Positions 1 through 8,478 of a stretch of DNA of 64,000 nt are shown in pieces. The position numbers and the translations under genes were made by a program. The notes below the pieces were generated by a model. The model was not told where the DNA came from. It was given only the letters and a program-made list of their open reading frames with translations, and made no database searches. Origin of the DNA: Fusobacterium necrogenes (GTDB lineage: Bacteria; Fusobacteriota; Fusobacteriia; Fusobacteriales; Fusobacteriaceae); assembly GCF_900450765.1 (NCBI RefSeq), contig NZ_UGGU01000003.1, positions 1,564,854 to 1,628,853 on the forward strand, read 5' to 3'. Numbering within the stretch: position 1 is the stretch's first letter; each line of letters starts with the position of its first letter.

Positions 1-455
1 AATATTTTTCCTATTCTATCTATTACCTCACTTTCTCTTAAAGAAAAAAGTAAAACTACTCCAAAATAGATTATTAAAAAAATATATTTAACTATTGAAC
101 TTTCATTTCCTATATAAGGAGTTATCATTACTTCAAATGCTGTTGCTCCAGTTCTTGGTATAGCTAAACAGGGGCCAATTGCTAAAATTAAAACTGTATT
201 AAAAATTCTACTAAAAATAGGAGAAACTTTATCTGAAAAGTGGTCTAATTCTGTTCCTGCAAATCCTGAAGCTATTATTCCCATTAATGGGAATCCTATT
301 CCTGTAATACAAAATCCTAAAGCTGCTAATTTCCAGTTATCTCCTACTATATATCCAACTGTTGGTGGAAATATTAAGTTTCCTGCTCCAAATAACATTG
401 CAAAAAGTGCAAATCCTGTTAATATAATATCCTTCGTTTTGTAAATTTTACTCAC
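1..455 (-). CDS. brnQ: Branched-chain amino acid carrier (LIVCS/BrnQ family), 3' end outside window
   Basis: N-terminal ~151 codons of a membrane carrier; the rest lies beyond the left edge. The translation carries the family signature GFALFAMLFGAGNLIFPP in the first helix, followed by further hydrophobic segments, as in Na+- or H+-coupled leucine/isoleucine/valine importers. The start is unclear. The only standard start codon in frame is GTG at 455-453, but the strong ribosome binding site (AAGGAG at 455-460) overlaps it. An ATT codon at 446-444 sits 8 bases after the site and may be the true start. A good promoter lies 75 bases upstream. Family assignment is confident; exact substrate is inferred. 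Confidence 0.85.
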   Translation of the reverse strand, partial: MSKIYKTKDIILTGFALFAMLFGAGNLIFPPTVGYIVGDNWKLAALGFCITGIGFPLMGIIASGFAGTELDHFSDKVSPIFSRIFNTVLILAIGPCLAIPRTGATAFEVMITPYIGNESSIVKYIFLIIYFGVVLLFSLRESEVIDRIGKI

Positions 456-530
456 TCCTTTTTTAACTAAAAATTTATAAACTATATAAAATTATTTTAT
501 ACTATTTTTTTAGACATAAATTACTTATAA

Positions 531-559
531 AGTATACCATTTTTTATAAAAAACGTCAA
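531..559 (-). promoter_or_regulatory. Sigma70-type promoter of brnQ
   Basis: On the minus strand TTGACG (559-554) and TATACT (536-531) are separated by exactly 17 bases. This predicts a leader of about 70 bases before the BrnQ start. Confidence 0.7.
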
Positions 560-709
560 TTTATATCTTAAATACAATATATTTTTATAAAAAAAGTTAA
601 ATAGCATTAAAAAACACTTTACTTAGTTCTCTTTTTTATAGTTTAGTAACTAAATAAAATATACCAAAAGATATATATATTTTTAAAATATATATTCTAT
701 GATATTAAT

Positions 710-904
710 ATGTTAAATTTTTTAACTCATGTCAAAAAACATTTTAACAATGATCATTTTCTTTATATCAAAGAGATTATTCAAAAATTTCTTACTAAAT
801 TAATTGTTCATATTCTTCCTAAAAACTTTAAAATGATTGGAAAACTTAGTATCTATTTAAGAAGAACTTCATATTTCAATATATCTACAAACTCAATTTG
901 CTGA
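710..904 (+). pseudogene. Decayed transposase fragment, IS91-like
   Basis: A 64-codon open stretch whose middle resembles the C-terminal region of IS91-type (Transposase_32) transposases: a segment of the form FLTKLIVHILPKNFKMIG followed by YLRRTS matches, from memory, the family pattern LIxHIPxKxFKMIRxYGxYxRR. The catalytic N-terminal part with its HUH and tyrosine motifs is absent, there is no ribosome binding site, and the flanks have no recognisable ends. It is therefore a relic, not a gene. It could be chance similarity in an AT-rich spacer; a translated database search would settle it. Confidence 0.4.
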
Positions 905-1001
905 AAAGAATATGGTTACTAGAGGTGATATAAAATCAGTTTTTTGTACTACTCATATTTTTATTTTTTATTAGAAAAATCAAATTATAATTTCATTAGA
1001 T

Positions 1002-1042
1002 AAAAAAAAAGCCAAAAGAATTAATTCCTCTGACTCTTTCTT
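1002..1042 (-). terminator. Intrinsic terminator after the rubrerythrin gene
   Basis: On the minus strand a long stem (AAAGAGTCAGAGGAATT pairing with AATTCTTTTGGCTTTTT, with several G-U pairs) runs into a T tract. Confidence 0.7.
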
Positions 1043-1100
1043 AATTATAAAAATAGTAAAACATTTAATAGTTTACTTATTTGATTTACCTCAAAATTTA

Positions 1101-1658
1101 TTATAATTTTTTTCCAAAATATCTTTCTAATAACCCTGTGAAAGCTCTTCCATGTCTTGCCTCGTCCTTCGCCATTTCATGAACTGTATCATGAATAGCA
1201 TCAAATCCTAGTTGTTTTGCTCTCTTAGCAATATCAAATTTTCCTGCAGTTGCTCCATATTCAGCTTCAACTCTTCTTGATAAATTCTCTTCAGTAGAAG
1301 TAGTTACACATTCTCCTAATAATTCTGCAAATTTAGCTGCATGCTCAGCTTCTTCAAAAGCAATTCTCTTATAAGCTTCTGCTACTTCTGGATATCCTTC
1401 TCTGTCAGCCACTCTTGACATTGCTAGGTACATTCCAACTTCTGTACACTCTCCTTCAAAATTAGCTCTTAATCCCATGATTATCTCTTCATCTCCACAA
1501 GCTAATCCTTCTCCAACTTTATGCTCAGTTGCCCAAACTCTTCCTTCTCCTTCTACTACTTCTTCCCATTTGTCTTTTCCAGCCTTACATACAGGACAAA
1601 CAGTTATCGCCTCATCAGTTATAATTTCTCCACAAACTTTACATCTCCATTTTGCCAC
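1101..1658 (-). CDS. Reverse rubrerythrin (rubredoxin domain first)
   Basis: 185-residue non-haem iron protein for detoxifying hydrogen peroxide and oxygen in the cytoplasm of anaerobes. The rubredoxin-type iron site comes first (Cys6, Cys9, Cys21, Cys24), followed by a four-helix ferritin-like diiron domain with [10 protein letters not shown] and [10 protein letters not shown] motifs. This order is the reverse of classical rubrerythrin and matches the clostridial oxygen-induced reverse rubrerythrins. Translation starts at GTG 1658-1656, ten or so bases after AAGGAGG. The gene stands alone with its own promoter and terminator. A palindrome over the promoter suggests repression, possibly by a PerR-like peroxide sensor; that is inference. 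Confidence 0.92.
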   Translation of the reverse strand: MAKWRCKVCGEIITDEAITVCPVCKAGKDKWEEVVEGEGRVWATEHKVGEGLACGDEEIIMGLRANFEGECTEVGMYLAMSRVADREGYPEVAEAYKRIAFEEAEHAAKFAELLGECVTTSTEENLSRRVEAEYGATAGKFDIAKRAKQLGFDAIHDTVHEMAKDEARHGRAFTGLLERYFGKKL

Positions 1659-1735
1659 TTTAATTTCCTCCTTAAATTTCTTTTAATTTATTTCTATTTT
1701 ACTTTTTTGTAATCATTTCACTTTTACTACAGTAA

Positions 1736-1752
1736 TAATATACTATATATTA
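1736..1752 (-). promoter_or_regulatory. Palindrome over the rubrerythrin promoter, candidate operator
   Basis: Minus-strand TAATATA-TAG-TATATTA is a perfect 7+7 dyad with a 3-base centre that covers the -10 box. It vaguely resembles a PerR/Fur box, but AT-rich DNA gives chance dyads, so the assignment is tentative. Confidence 0.35.
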
Positions 1753-1765
1753 CTCTTTTTGTCAA
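1737..1765 (-). promoter_or_regulatory. Sigma70-type promoter of the rubrerythrin gene
   Basis: TTGACA (1765-1760) and TATATT (1742-1737) on the minus strand with a 17-base spacer. Confidence 0.75.
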
Positions 1766-1786
1766 GTATTTTTTTATTAATTTAAA

Positions 1787-2479
1787 TTATTTCCTTTTTA
1801 TCTGATGTCTCTGTGGTTGTAATATTACTTCTGTAATCACAGTTCCCTCTCTCTGAAACAAAATATTTTCTACAAAAGCTGCTACACATTCTGGGAGAAT
1901 ATAACTTTCTTCATCTTCTCCCTCTTTAAAATTTAATTTATCATAGAAAGGAGTTTTTGTTATATCTGGTAAGATAGAAATTACCTTTACTCCTGTTTTT
2001 CTTACTTCATCAAATAATCCCTTAGAAAAATGCACAAGCCCAGCCTTAGTAGCAGAGTATGCACAACCATATGTACTAGCTTTAGTAGCTGTAATAGATG
2101 ATATATTTATAACTGTTCCCTTTCTCTTTTTCAAATCTCTAAGAAGAAGCTGAGTTAAAATAAGAGGGGCTTCTAAATTAAGAGCTATCATCTTATGGAG
2201 TTTTGTAGGGTTTATCTCTTCATGAGGTCCAAAATATCCTACCCCTGCACAATTAATAAGTATATCTATATCCACTTCTTTTTTTAATTTTTTTACCATA
2301 TCCTCTATATTTTGATACTTTATAAGATCACAAACAATTGGGTAAAAATTTGAAGAATCTATATCAACCTTACTAAAATCTCTTCCCACTCCATAGACAC
2401 TATATCCTATATCTAACATCTTTTTTGATATAGCCAGTCCTATTCCAGACGTAGCCCCTGTTATCAATACTTTTTTCAT
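1787..2479 (-). CDS. Short-chain dehydrogenase/reductase (SDR)
   Basis: 230-residue Rossmann-fold oxidoreductase. The N-terminal TGATSGIGLA cofactor-binding loop, the CAGVG strand motif, the catalytic serine in NISSITA and the YSATK active-site pair are all present, so an active classical SDR is expected. An aspartate-free loop after the second strand with GRDFSK is compatible with NADP, but this is not decisive. Substrate is unknown. It is the last gene of a four-gene operon, starting 10 bases after the radical SAM gene, which suggests that it acts on a related product. Confidence 0.85.
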   Translation of the reverse strand: MKKVLITGATSGIGLAISKKMLDIGYSVYGVGRDFSKVDIDSSNFYPIVCDLIKYQNIEDMVKKLKKEVDIDILINCAGVGYFGPHEEINPTKLHKMIALNLEAPLILTQLLLRDLKKRKGTVINISSITATKASTYGCAYSATKAGLVHFSKGLFDEVRKTGVKVISILPDITKTPFYDKLNFKEGEDEESYILPECVAAFVENILFQREGTVITEVILQPQRHQIKRK

Positions 2480-2489
2480 CTTCTCTCCT

Positions 2490-3485
2490 CTATATAAATA
2501 TTTTGCTTTCCTCTACATATTCTAGTATCAATTTTTTCATATACTCTAACATCTTACTATTTTCATCTAATGGATAACTATATACCCCATCTTGACATTG
2601 GAAAGGATAATTTAATATCAATGAGTTTTTCCTATTATTTTTCATTCTCTTCATATACTCTTTAGATATTCTAAAAGTTCCAATACTTACATCTAAAATC
2701 TTTTTACTATCTATCTCTTTAAAAGTTTCTCTTACCATCTCTCCGTAGATTTCATAAAAATTCTCTATTTTTATCATAGGGTCAAAACAGATTCTTACAG
2801 TCCAACCACTATCTATTAAAGTTTTAGCTGATTTTACTCTCATCTCAAAAGGTACAGTACCTCTCTCATGTTCTTGAGCAAATTTCTTAGGAGATATTGT
2901 CCATGCTATTACAAAATTAGGATTAGGTTTTAAATCTTTAAATACCTTTATACTTGCACTTTTAGTACGTAACTCTATCTTGAGATTTTTATGCTTAGCT
3001 ACAAAATCATACCATCTCTTCACAAATCCTGTTACCTCTTCAAGAGCCATCAAGTCCGTATCATAAGAAATACAGATATACATAGATTTCTCTTTTAATA
3101 TCCTCTCTATCTCTTGAAACATATCTTCTAAATTTACAAAAATAACTATATTTCCAGAGGAATATACCCCTTGAAGATAACAGTATTCACAATCATATAC
3201 ACAATTTAAAATAGATGATGAGTAATAAAAATTCTCATTCCCAAAACTTTCACACACCTTTGCTCCCTCATAGAGATAATTTTCCTTTTTCACTGCTAAT
3301 ATTAGTTTAGGTGTCCTTTTTTGTAGTGAAAAATTTTGATTATTTTTAGAAAAAATCTCCTTATAATCATCTATCTCTACTATTTGAGAATTTGGAAATC
3401 TTTCAAAAATTTTTTTACTCTCCTCATACTCTTTTGCTTCCTTTTCAATATATATGTGAGAAAAACTTTTATTTAATAAATTCAT
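2490..3485 (-). CDS. SPL-family radical SAM protein (spore photoproduct lyase-like)
   Basis: 331 residues. Cys95, Cys99 and Cys102 form the CX3CX2C site for the [4Fe-4S] cluster that cleaves S-adenosylmethionine, in the context SSILNCVYDCEYCYLQG typical of the spore photoproduct lyase family. In Bacillus the family repairs the UV lesion spore photoproduct; fusobacteria do not sporulate, so the target here is unknown, perhaps another DNA lesion. It lies in an operon after a nucleosidase-like gene and a SUFU gene. The nucleosidase could remove adenosine-derived by-products of SAM cleavage; this link is inference. Confidence 0.82.
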   Translation of the reverse strand: MNLLNKSFSHIYIEKEAKEYEESKKIFERFPNSQIVEIDDYKEIFSKNNQNFSLQKRTPKLILAVKKENYLYEGAKVCESFGNENFYYSSSILNCVYDCEYCYLQGVYSSGNIVIFVNLEDMFQEIERILKEKSMYICISYDTDLMALEEVTGFVKRWYDFVAKHKNLKIELRTKSASIKVFKDLKPNPNFVIAWTISPKKFAQEHERGTVPFEMRVKSAKTLIDSGWTVRICFDPMIKIENFYEIYGEMVRETFKEIDSKKILDVSIGTFRISKEYMKRMKNNRKNSLILNYPFQCQDGVYSYPLDENSKMLEYMKKLILEYVEESKIFI

Positions 3486-3503
3486 CTATTAAAATTATCC
3501 TTT

Positions 3504-4160
3504 CTATATAATACTCTTTCTATTATAGTCAGTAATATCTGTTTTTAATTTTTTTAATAACTCTTCTACTTTTAACTTATTACTATCTATATTTTTTAAT
3601 TCATTATCAGTAGCACCTACTAACTCTACAAATTGTACCTTACCATTAGGTGTAGATATCTCTCCTGCCATATCAAGAGTCGTTACAAAACCTGTTATCT
3701 TAGATTTTTTATTAGAATCTATTCCCTCTTTTTGCCCTGTCCAAATATACTCATTAGGCTGGAATATCTCACCTGTTTCAAATACATATCTAGCTAACTC
3801 TTGTAATATGGAACAGATATTTTTTAGCTCCCTGTCCTTTATATCAAAGTCTCTTTTTTTTCTCTTTTTCTGTTCCTCTGTCATCTTCAATTTAAATGTA
3901 AGCTCAAAACCATATCCACTATACTCCATATCATCACTCTCTTTTTCATAGAGTTCACTAAAACCAAAAGTTACAAAGTGATAATATCCATCTCCTCTAA
4001 ATATACTTATTCCATCAAGAGGGTCATCTCCACCTAATCTTGATGAAACTTGAGCGTGGAAATGTATCTCCTCCTGCTTAGGATAAAGTTTTTTAAATCT
4101 TTTCTCTATTGCATCAAAACCAGCTGTATCAATTATCTCAAATTCGTTATTCTCTTTCAT
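3504..4160 (-). CDS. Suppressor-of-fused (SUFU) domain protein
   Basis: 218 residues matching the bacterial SUFU-like family: a central FGFSELYEKES strand region, the GYGFELTFKL core and a later ICSILQELARYVFETGE helix. The bacterial members have no defined biochemical role; some sit with toxin-immunity genes, but no toxin is seen here. No signal peptide or membrane segment, so cytoplasmic. Its ATG overlaps the stop of the upstream nucleosidase-like gene by four bases, indicating translational coupling within the operon. Confidence 0.75.
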   Translation of the reverse strand: MKENNEFEIIDTAGFDAIEKRFKKLYPKQEEIHFHAQVSSRLGGDDPLDGISIFRGDGYYHFVTFGFSELYEKESDDMEYSGYGFELTFKLKMTEEQKKRKKRDFDIKDRELKNICSILQELARYVFETGEIFQPNEYIWTGQKEGIDSNKKSKITGFVTTLDMAGEISTPNGKVQFVELVGATDNELKNIDSNKLKVEELLKKLKTDITDYNRKSII

Positions 4161-4972
4161 CTTATCTCCTTGATCTCCTCTAAGATTTTTTTACTATCTC
4201 TCTTATCTTTTATCTCTACATCTCTATATTTTTCCAAAATTTCATTTATATTTTTTCCTTGTAATTTATAATAAAGTAACAAGCTTTTTAATTCATTTTC
4301 CATAGTTGCTGTAAATCTAGCGTTTTTTATAAGTTCCTCTACCATATTTTTTTCTTCTAAAGTGAAATCCATCTCCTTTTCTACTTTAAATTTTTCTCTC
4401 TCTATCAACCAGTTATCTATCTGAGGAAGAGATTTTAAAATTAACTCCTCCACTTGGTTTTGCTCTACCTCTCTATCTAAATAATCAGATACTATCTTTA
4501 TAAAATTTAGTTGGTAACTTTGAAAAAAATATGTAGTAGCTTCAAAAAGACCTGCCCCCTCCATATCTACTAAATCTCCTACAACCTCATCTTCACAATA
4601 TACTAGGGTATTAAAACTCTCTAAGCTCCCTTCCTTAAAGGAATGATTAAACACCATATCTGGATAATAACTTTTCTCCAACTCTGAATTTATTATTTTA
4701 TTACATAGGACTATATCCCCTATACTATATTTTTCACTCTTAGCTCCACAGATTCCAATATTTAAAAATATGTCATCTTCATCTATCTCACTTTGGGAAA
4801 AAATATATGTCAAAGCTATTGCACTTTTTAAAATTCCTACTCCTGTTATTATCAAAGTAACTCTCTCATTTTTAAAAACTTGTAATTTTTTTATACCATT
4901 ATCTCTTTTTAAATTAAAATACTTTATAATAGGTTTTGCTTCTATTCCTAAAGCTACTGAAATATATATCAT
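4157..4972 (-). CDS. Nucleoside phosphorylase-like protein (MTA/SAH nucleosidase superfamily) with C-terminal extension
   Basis: 271 residues. The first ~190 residues look like a purine nucleosidase/phosphorylase fold: FLNIGICGA near residue 90, DMEGAGLFEA (the ribose-binding Met-Glu of this superfamily) and KIVSDYLD, where the aspartate corresponds to the catalytic acid of MTA/SAH nucleosidase. The last ~80 residues are a charged, mostly helical tail without a recognised domain. It heads the SUFU-SPL-SDR operon. A plausible role is handling nucleoside products, for example from SAM chemistry, but the substrate cannot be read from sequence. Confidence 0.75.
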   Translation of the reverse strand: MIYISVALGIEAKPIIKYFNLKRDNGIKKLQVFKNERVTLIITGVGILKSAIALTYIFSQSEIDEDDIFLNIGICGAKSEKYSIGDIVLCNKIINSELEKSYYPDMVFNHSFKEGSLESFNTLVYCEDEVVGDLVDMEGAGLFEATTYFFQSYQLNFIKIVSDYLDREVEQNQVEELILKSLPQIDNWLIEREKFKVEKEMDFTLEEKNMVEELIKNARFTATMENELKSLLLYYKLQGKNINEILEKYRDVEIKDKRDSKKILEEIKEIR

Positions 4973-5029
4973 CTTCTCTCCTCATTTTTTAAATTAATAG
5001 AAATACAATATATGTATTTGTACATTTTA

Positions 5030-5380
5030 CTAAATCAACTTCTTTAATATTTCAGTTACATGTTGCATTTCTTTTTCCAATTCAGGTCTTATATTATTTA
5101 TCTCTTCAAGTTTATTTTCTCTAGCTAAATTAACTATCTCATTTGAATATTGATATACCTTATTGAGGCCTAAATTACCAGCTACTCCTTTTAATGTATG
5201 AGCTATTTCTTCAATTTTTTTTACATCACTTCTATCTAATGCTATTTTTAAATCTTCAAAATTTTTATCTTCTGAAAATTTTTTTAAAAACTTTACATAA
5301 AATTCTATCATATCTCCAAATCTCGCTAAACTTCCATCAATATCTATATCTATTATTCCATTTAAATCTTTTAATTCCAT
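5030..5380 (-). CDS. Orphan histidine phosphotransfer (Hpt) protein
   Basis: 116 residues, essentially only an Hpt domain. His61 in IAHTLKGVAGNLG is the phosphorylated residue of multi-step phosphorelays. No kinase or receiver gene lies beside it, so partner proteins are elsewhere in the genome. Ribosome binding site AGGAGG precedes the ATG. The gene has its own promoter. It may be followed by the SUFU operon genes, about 57 bases downstream, without a visible terminator between them. Confidence 0.85.
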   Translation of the reverse strand: MELKDLNGIIDIDIDGSLARFGDMIEFYVKFLKKFSEDKNFEDLKIALDRSDVKKIEEIAHTLKGVAGNLGLNKVYQYSNEIVNLARENKLEEINNIRPELEKEMQHVTEILKKLI

Positions 5381-5415
5381 TTTCTTTCCTCCTATATCTA
5401 ACTTTTTACAATTAA

Positions 5416-5444
5416 AGTATATAATATTTATCTTTTTTTAGCAA
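5416..5444 (-). promoter_or_regulatory. Sigma70-type promoter of the Hpt gene
   Basis: TTGCTA (5444-5439) and TATACT (5421-5416) on the minus strand with a 17-base spacer. Confidence 0.65.
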
Positions 5445-5471
5445 CTTTATGAACTCCTTTTCCTAATATTA

Positions 5472-5503
5472 TAAAAGGGAGAAACTATAACTGGTTTCTC
5501 CCT
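5472..5503 (-). terminator. Intrinsic terminator of the riboflavin operon
   Basis: GGGAGAAAC and GTTTCTCCC form a strong stem with a short loop, followed on the minus strand by TTTTATAAT, just after the ribBA stop. Confidence 0.85.
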
Positions 5504-5519
5504 CACAGTATCCTCTATT

Positions 5520-6719
5520 TTAAATTTTTGTTAACATATGTCTCATTTTTTCTTTTTTAGTCTTCATATATTTCTCATTAGTCTCATTAAATCCTGTCTC
5601 TATAGCTTCTCTTCCTATTACCTTCATTCCATAATTTTCAAGAGCTTCTATTTTTGCTGGATTATTAGTCATTACTCTCACTGACTTCACTCCTAAAGCT
5701 TTTAACATTTGAACAGCTATCGCATAATCTCTCATATCTGGCTCAAATCCCAAAGCCACATTAGCCTCTACTGTATCAGCTCCTTGATCTTGAAGAGTAT
5801 ATGCTTTTAATTTATTTATAAGGCCTATTCCTCTTCCTTCTTGTCTTAAATAAAGAACTACTCCTTCTCCTTCTTCATCTACTCTTTTCATAGCTCTTTT
5901 CAATTGAGAGCCACAATCACATCTTAAAGAGCCTAAAATATCTCCTGTAAAACATTCAGAATGCAATCTAACTAAAACATTCTCTTTTCCTGCTACATCT
6001 CCTTTTACTAAAGCAATGTGTTCTTTTCCATCTAGATTATTATCAAATGCTACTATTTCAAAAATTCCAGATCCAGTAGGCATCTTAGCTCTTATCGCAA
6101 CCTCTACTAATTGATCATTCATCTTTATATATTTTTGTAAATCCTCAATAGAAATCATTTTCATATTTAATTCTTTAGCTAGCAATTGTAAATCATCAAA
6201 TCTAGCCATTGTTCCATCTTCTTTCATGATTTCACAACATAAACCCATTTGTTTAAGTCCAGCTAATCTCATTAAATCTACAGTTGCCTCTGTATGGCCA
6301 TTTCTGACGATTACTCCACCTTTTCTAGCCACTAATGGAAACATATGTCCTGGTCTTCTAAACTCATATGGCTTAACATTTTCATCTAAAGCTTTCATAG
6401 CTGTCAATGAACGCTCATAGGCCGATATCCCAGTTGTTGTATCTACATGATCTATTGATACAGTAAAAGCAGTGGAATGATTATCAGTATTATCATAACA
6501 CATTGGAGGTAGAGCTAATTTTTTAGCATACTCCTGTGTCATAGGCATACAAATTAATCCTTTTCCTACTGTTGCCATTAAATTTATATTTTCAGGAGTA
6601 GCAAACTCAGCTGCACAAACAAAATCTCCTTCATTTTCTCTATTTTCATCATCTACTACTATTATTACTTTACCAGCTCTTAATTCTTCAAGAGCATCTT
6701 CTATTCTATCCAACATCAC
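5520..6719 (-). CDS. ribBA: Bifunctional DHBP synthase / GTP cyclohydrolase II
   Basis: 399 residues. The first ~200 residues form 3,4-dihydroxy-2-butanone 4-phosphate synthase ([10 protein letters not shown] near the N-terminus, GHTEATVDL later). The rest forms GTP cyclohydrolase II, with the zinc cysteines in [20 protein letters not shown] and the RQEGRGIGL motif. It therefore makes both precursors of riboflavin, from ribulose 5-phosphate and from GTP. It is the last gene of the riboflavin operon, 11 bases after ribE, and is followed directly by the terminator. Confidence 0.97.
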   Translation of the reverse strand: MMLDRIEDALEELRAGKVIIVVDDENRENEGDFVCAAEFATPENINLMATVGKGLICMPMTQEYAKKLALPPMCYDNTDNHSTAFTVSIDHVDTTTGISAYERSLTAMKALDENVKPYEFRRPGHMFPLVARKGGVIVRNGHTEATVDLMRLAGLKQMGLCCEIMKEDGTMARFDDLQLLAKELNMKMISIEDLQKYIKMNDQLVEVAIRAKMPTGSGIFEIVAFDNNLDGKEHIALVKGDVAGKENVLVRLHSECFTGDILGSLRCDCGSQLKRAMKRVDEEGEGVVLYLRQEGRGIGLINKLKAYTLQDQGADTVEANVALGFEPDMRDYAIAVQMLKALGVKSVRVMTNNPAKIEALENYGMKVIGREAIETGFNETNEKYMKTKKEKMRHMLTKI

Positions 6720-6730
6720 AATTCACTCCT

Positions 6731-7381
6731 CTAAAAACCATTTTTTAGTAAAAACTCCATAGTAATTCCCTCATTCTCTTTAAAAGGTCCATCTTGAAAT
6801 TTTAAAAGTCTTTCAACATATTTTCCAACTAAATCAGTTTCGACATTTATATAATCTCCAACTCTTTTTTTCCCGAGCGTGATCATTTCTTGAGTATGAG
6901 GTATAAGTGAGACTCCAAAAGTCATATCTCCTAATTTCATTACAGTAAGACTTGCTCCATCGAGAGTGACTCTTCCTTTTTCAACTATGTATTTCATATA
7001 TTTTCTTTCTATCTCTATCTCATATATTTTAGCTATTCCTTCAGAAATAATTGCAACCACTCTTCCTTCACAATCTACATCTCCAGTTACTAAATGGCCT
7101 CCTAATGGTGTAGCTAAAGTTATTGACTTTTCCAAATTTACTTTATCTCCTACAGTTAACCTTTTAAGATTAGTTCTTTTTACTGTTTCATACATACAAT
7201 CAGCAGTAAAATAATCACTTCCTAACTTTGTCACTGTAAGACATGTCCCATTTGTTGCAATACTATCTCCAAGCTTTGCTTTCTCTAAGACTTTTTTACA
7301 CTTTATTTTTAATTTTAAAGATTTTTCTCCGCTTTCAATAGATAGAACTTCTCCCATCTCTTCTACTAATCCTGTAAAAAT
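6731..7381 (-). CDS. ribE: Riboflavin synthase alpha chain, probable ATT start
   Basis: Dismutates two 6,7-dimethyl-8-ribityllumazine molecules to riboflavin. Two homologous lumazine-binding barrels are visible (NGTCLTV and DGASLTV repeats). The first ATG in frame (7357) would remove the nearly invariant family N-terminus MFTGLVEE. Reading upstream gives ATT TTT ACA GGA TTA GTA GAA GAG ATG, that is (M)FTGLVEEM, and a TGA stop comes two codons before the ATT. AAGGAG at 7391-7396 lies 9 bases before the ATT but 33 bases before the ATG. I therefore place the start at ATT 7381-7379, giving 216 residues. Gap to ribD is 16 bases. Confidence 0.93.
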   Translation of the reverse strand: MFTGLVEEMGEVLSIESGEKSLKLKIKCKKVLEKAKLGDSIATNGTCLTVTKLGSDYFTADCMYETVKRTNLKRLTVGDKVNLEKSITLATPLGGHLVTGDVDCEGRVVAIISEGIAKIYEIEIERKYMKYIVEKGRVTLDGASLTVMKLGDMTFGVSLIPHTQEMITLGKKRVGDYINVETDLVGKYVERLLKFQDGPFKENEGITMEFLLKNGF

Positions 7382-7397
7382 AAGAAATCACTCCTTT

Positions 7398-8474
7398 CTA
7401 TCTATAAAACTCCATAGATACATTATCTCCATAACTATTTATTTTAACATTTTTCAATTCGATTCCATCAGCTATATTCTCCATAGAAAATCCTTTTATA
7501 AAAGGTATTGCATTTTCATCTCCAAGTATTTTAGGTGCAATAAATATTTCTCCACCATCTATTGCTCCCTCCTTAAAAGCTTTAGATATAAGATATCCTC
7601 CACCCTCTAGTAGTATTCCATCTATTCCAAGATCTCCAGTCTTTAATAAAATTTCTGATATTTTAAAATTTTTACCTTCAAAATAAATAACTTTTACTTT
7701 CTTATCTAAAAGTATCTTACTTTTTTTATTTTCTACATTTTTTTGTGATGTCAAAACTATACTTTTACCATCTTGAAAATTTACTATCTTACTCCCTAAT
7801 GGTATCTCTAAATTTGGATCCACTACTATTCTATATGGATCTCTTCCATTTTCTATTCTAGCTGTTAAACTTGGGTCATCTTTTAATACTGTATTAATAC
7901 CAACCATTATCCCCATATATTTACTTCGTAGTTTTTGTACTCTTTCTCTAGCTAATTCATTTGTAATCCATTTTGAGTCTCCAGTTTTTGTAGCTATTTT
8001 TCCATCTAATGTTATTCCACATTTTAAAAAAAGATATGACTTTTTTTCTACTATATACTTCATAAAAACTCTATTAAGCTCTTTTGCTTCTTGCTCTAAT
8101 ACTCCTGTTATTACTTCTATTCCAGCATCTTGGAGTATTTTTATTCCTCTTCCTGATACTAAAGGATTAGGATCAAGAGATGCAATAATACATCTCTTCA
8201 ATCCCATTTCTATTATTTTTTTAGCACATGGTGGAGTCTTTCCATAATGTGAACATGGTTCTAAAGTTACATAAATATCTGCTCCCACAGCTTTTTCTCC
8301 TGCCATCTCTAAAGCAAATACTTCTGCATGGGGTCCTCCATACTTCTTATGATATCCCTCTCCTACTATTATTCCATTTTTCACTACTACAGCTCCTACC
8401 AAAGGATTCGGATTTACAGCTCCCTCTCCAAGAGCAGCTAACTCTAATGCTCTTGCCATGTACTTTTCATCCAT
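7398..8474 (-). CDS. ribD: Bifunctional riboflavin deaminase/reductase
   Basis: 358 residues. The N-terminal zinc-dependent deaminase has HAEVFAL and PCSHYGKTPPC (zinc ligands and catalytic glutamate). The C-terminal reductase, from about residue 147, starts with LKCGITLDGKIATKTGDSKW. It performs the second and third steps of the GTP branch of riboflavin synthesis. It starts 4 bases after ribH, so the two are co-transcribed from the FMN-controlled promoter. Confidence 0.96.
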   Translation of the reverse strand: MDEKYMARALELAALGEGAVNPNPLVGAVVVKNGIIVGEGYHKKYGGPHAEVFALEMAGEKAVGADIYVTLEPCSHYGKTPPCAKKIIEMGLKRCIIASLDPNPLVSGRGIKILQDAGIEVITGVLEQEAKELNRVFMKYIVEKKSYLFLKCGITLDGKIATKTGDSKWITNELARERVQKLRSKYMGIMVGINTVLKDDPSLTARIENGRDPYRIVVDPNLEIPLGSKIVNFQDGKSIVLTSQKNVENKKSKILLDKKVKVIYFEGKNFKISEILLKTGDLGIDGILLEGGGYLISKAFKEGAIDGGEIFIAPKILGDENAIPFIKGFSMENIADGIELKNVKINSYGDNVSMEFYR

Positions 8475-8478
8475 AAAA

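Larger units (their letters stand above)
456..1001. other. Intergenic stretch without intact gene
   Basis: About 550 very AT-rich bases between brnQ and the rubrerythrin terminator. Apart from the brnQ promoter it holds only the transposase-like relic at 710-904. No RNA gene or other conserved structure was recognised. Confidence 0.5.
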
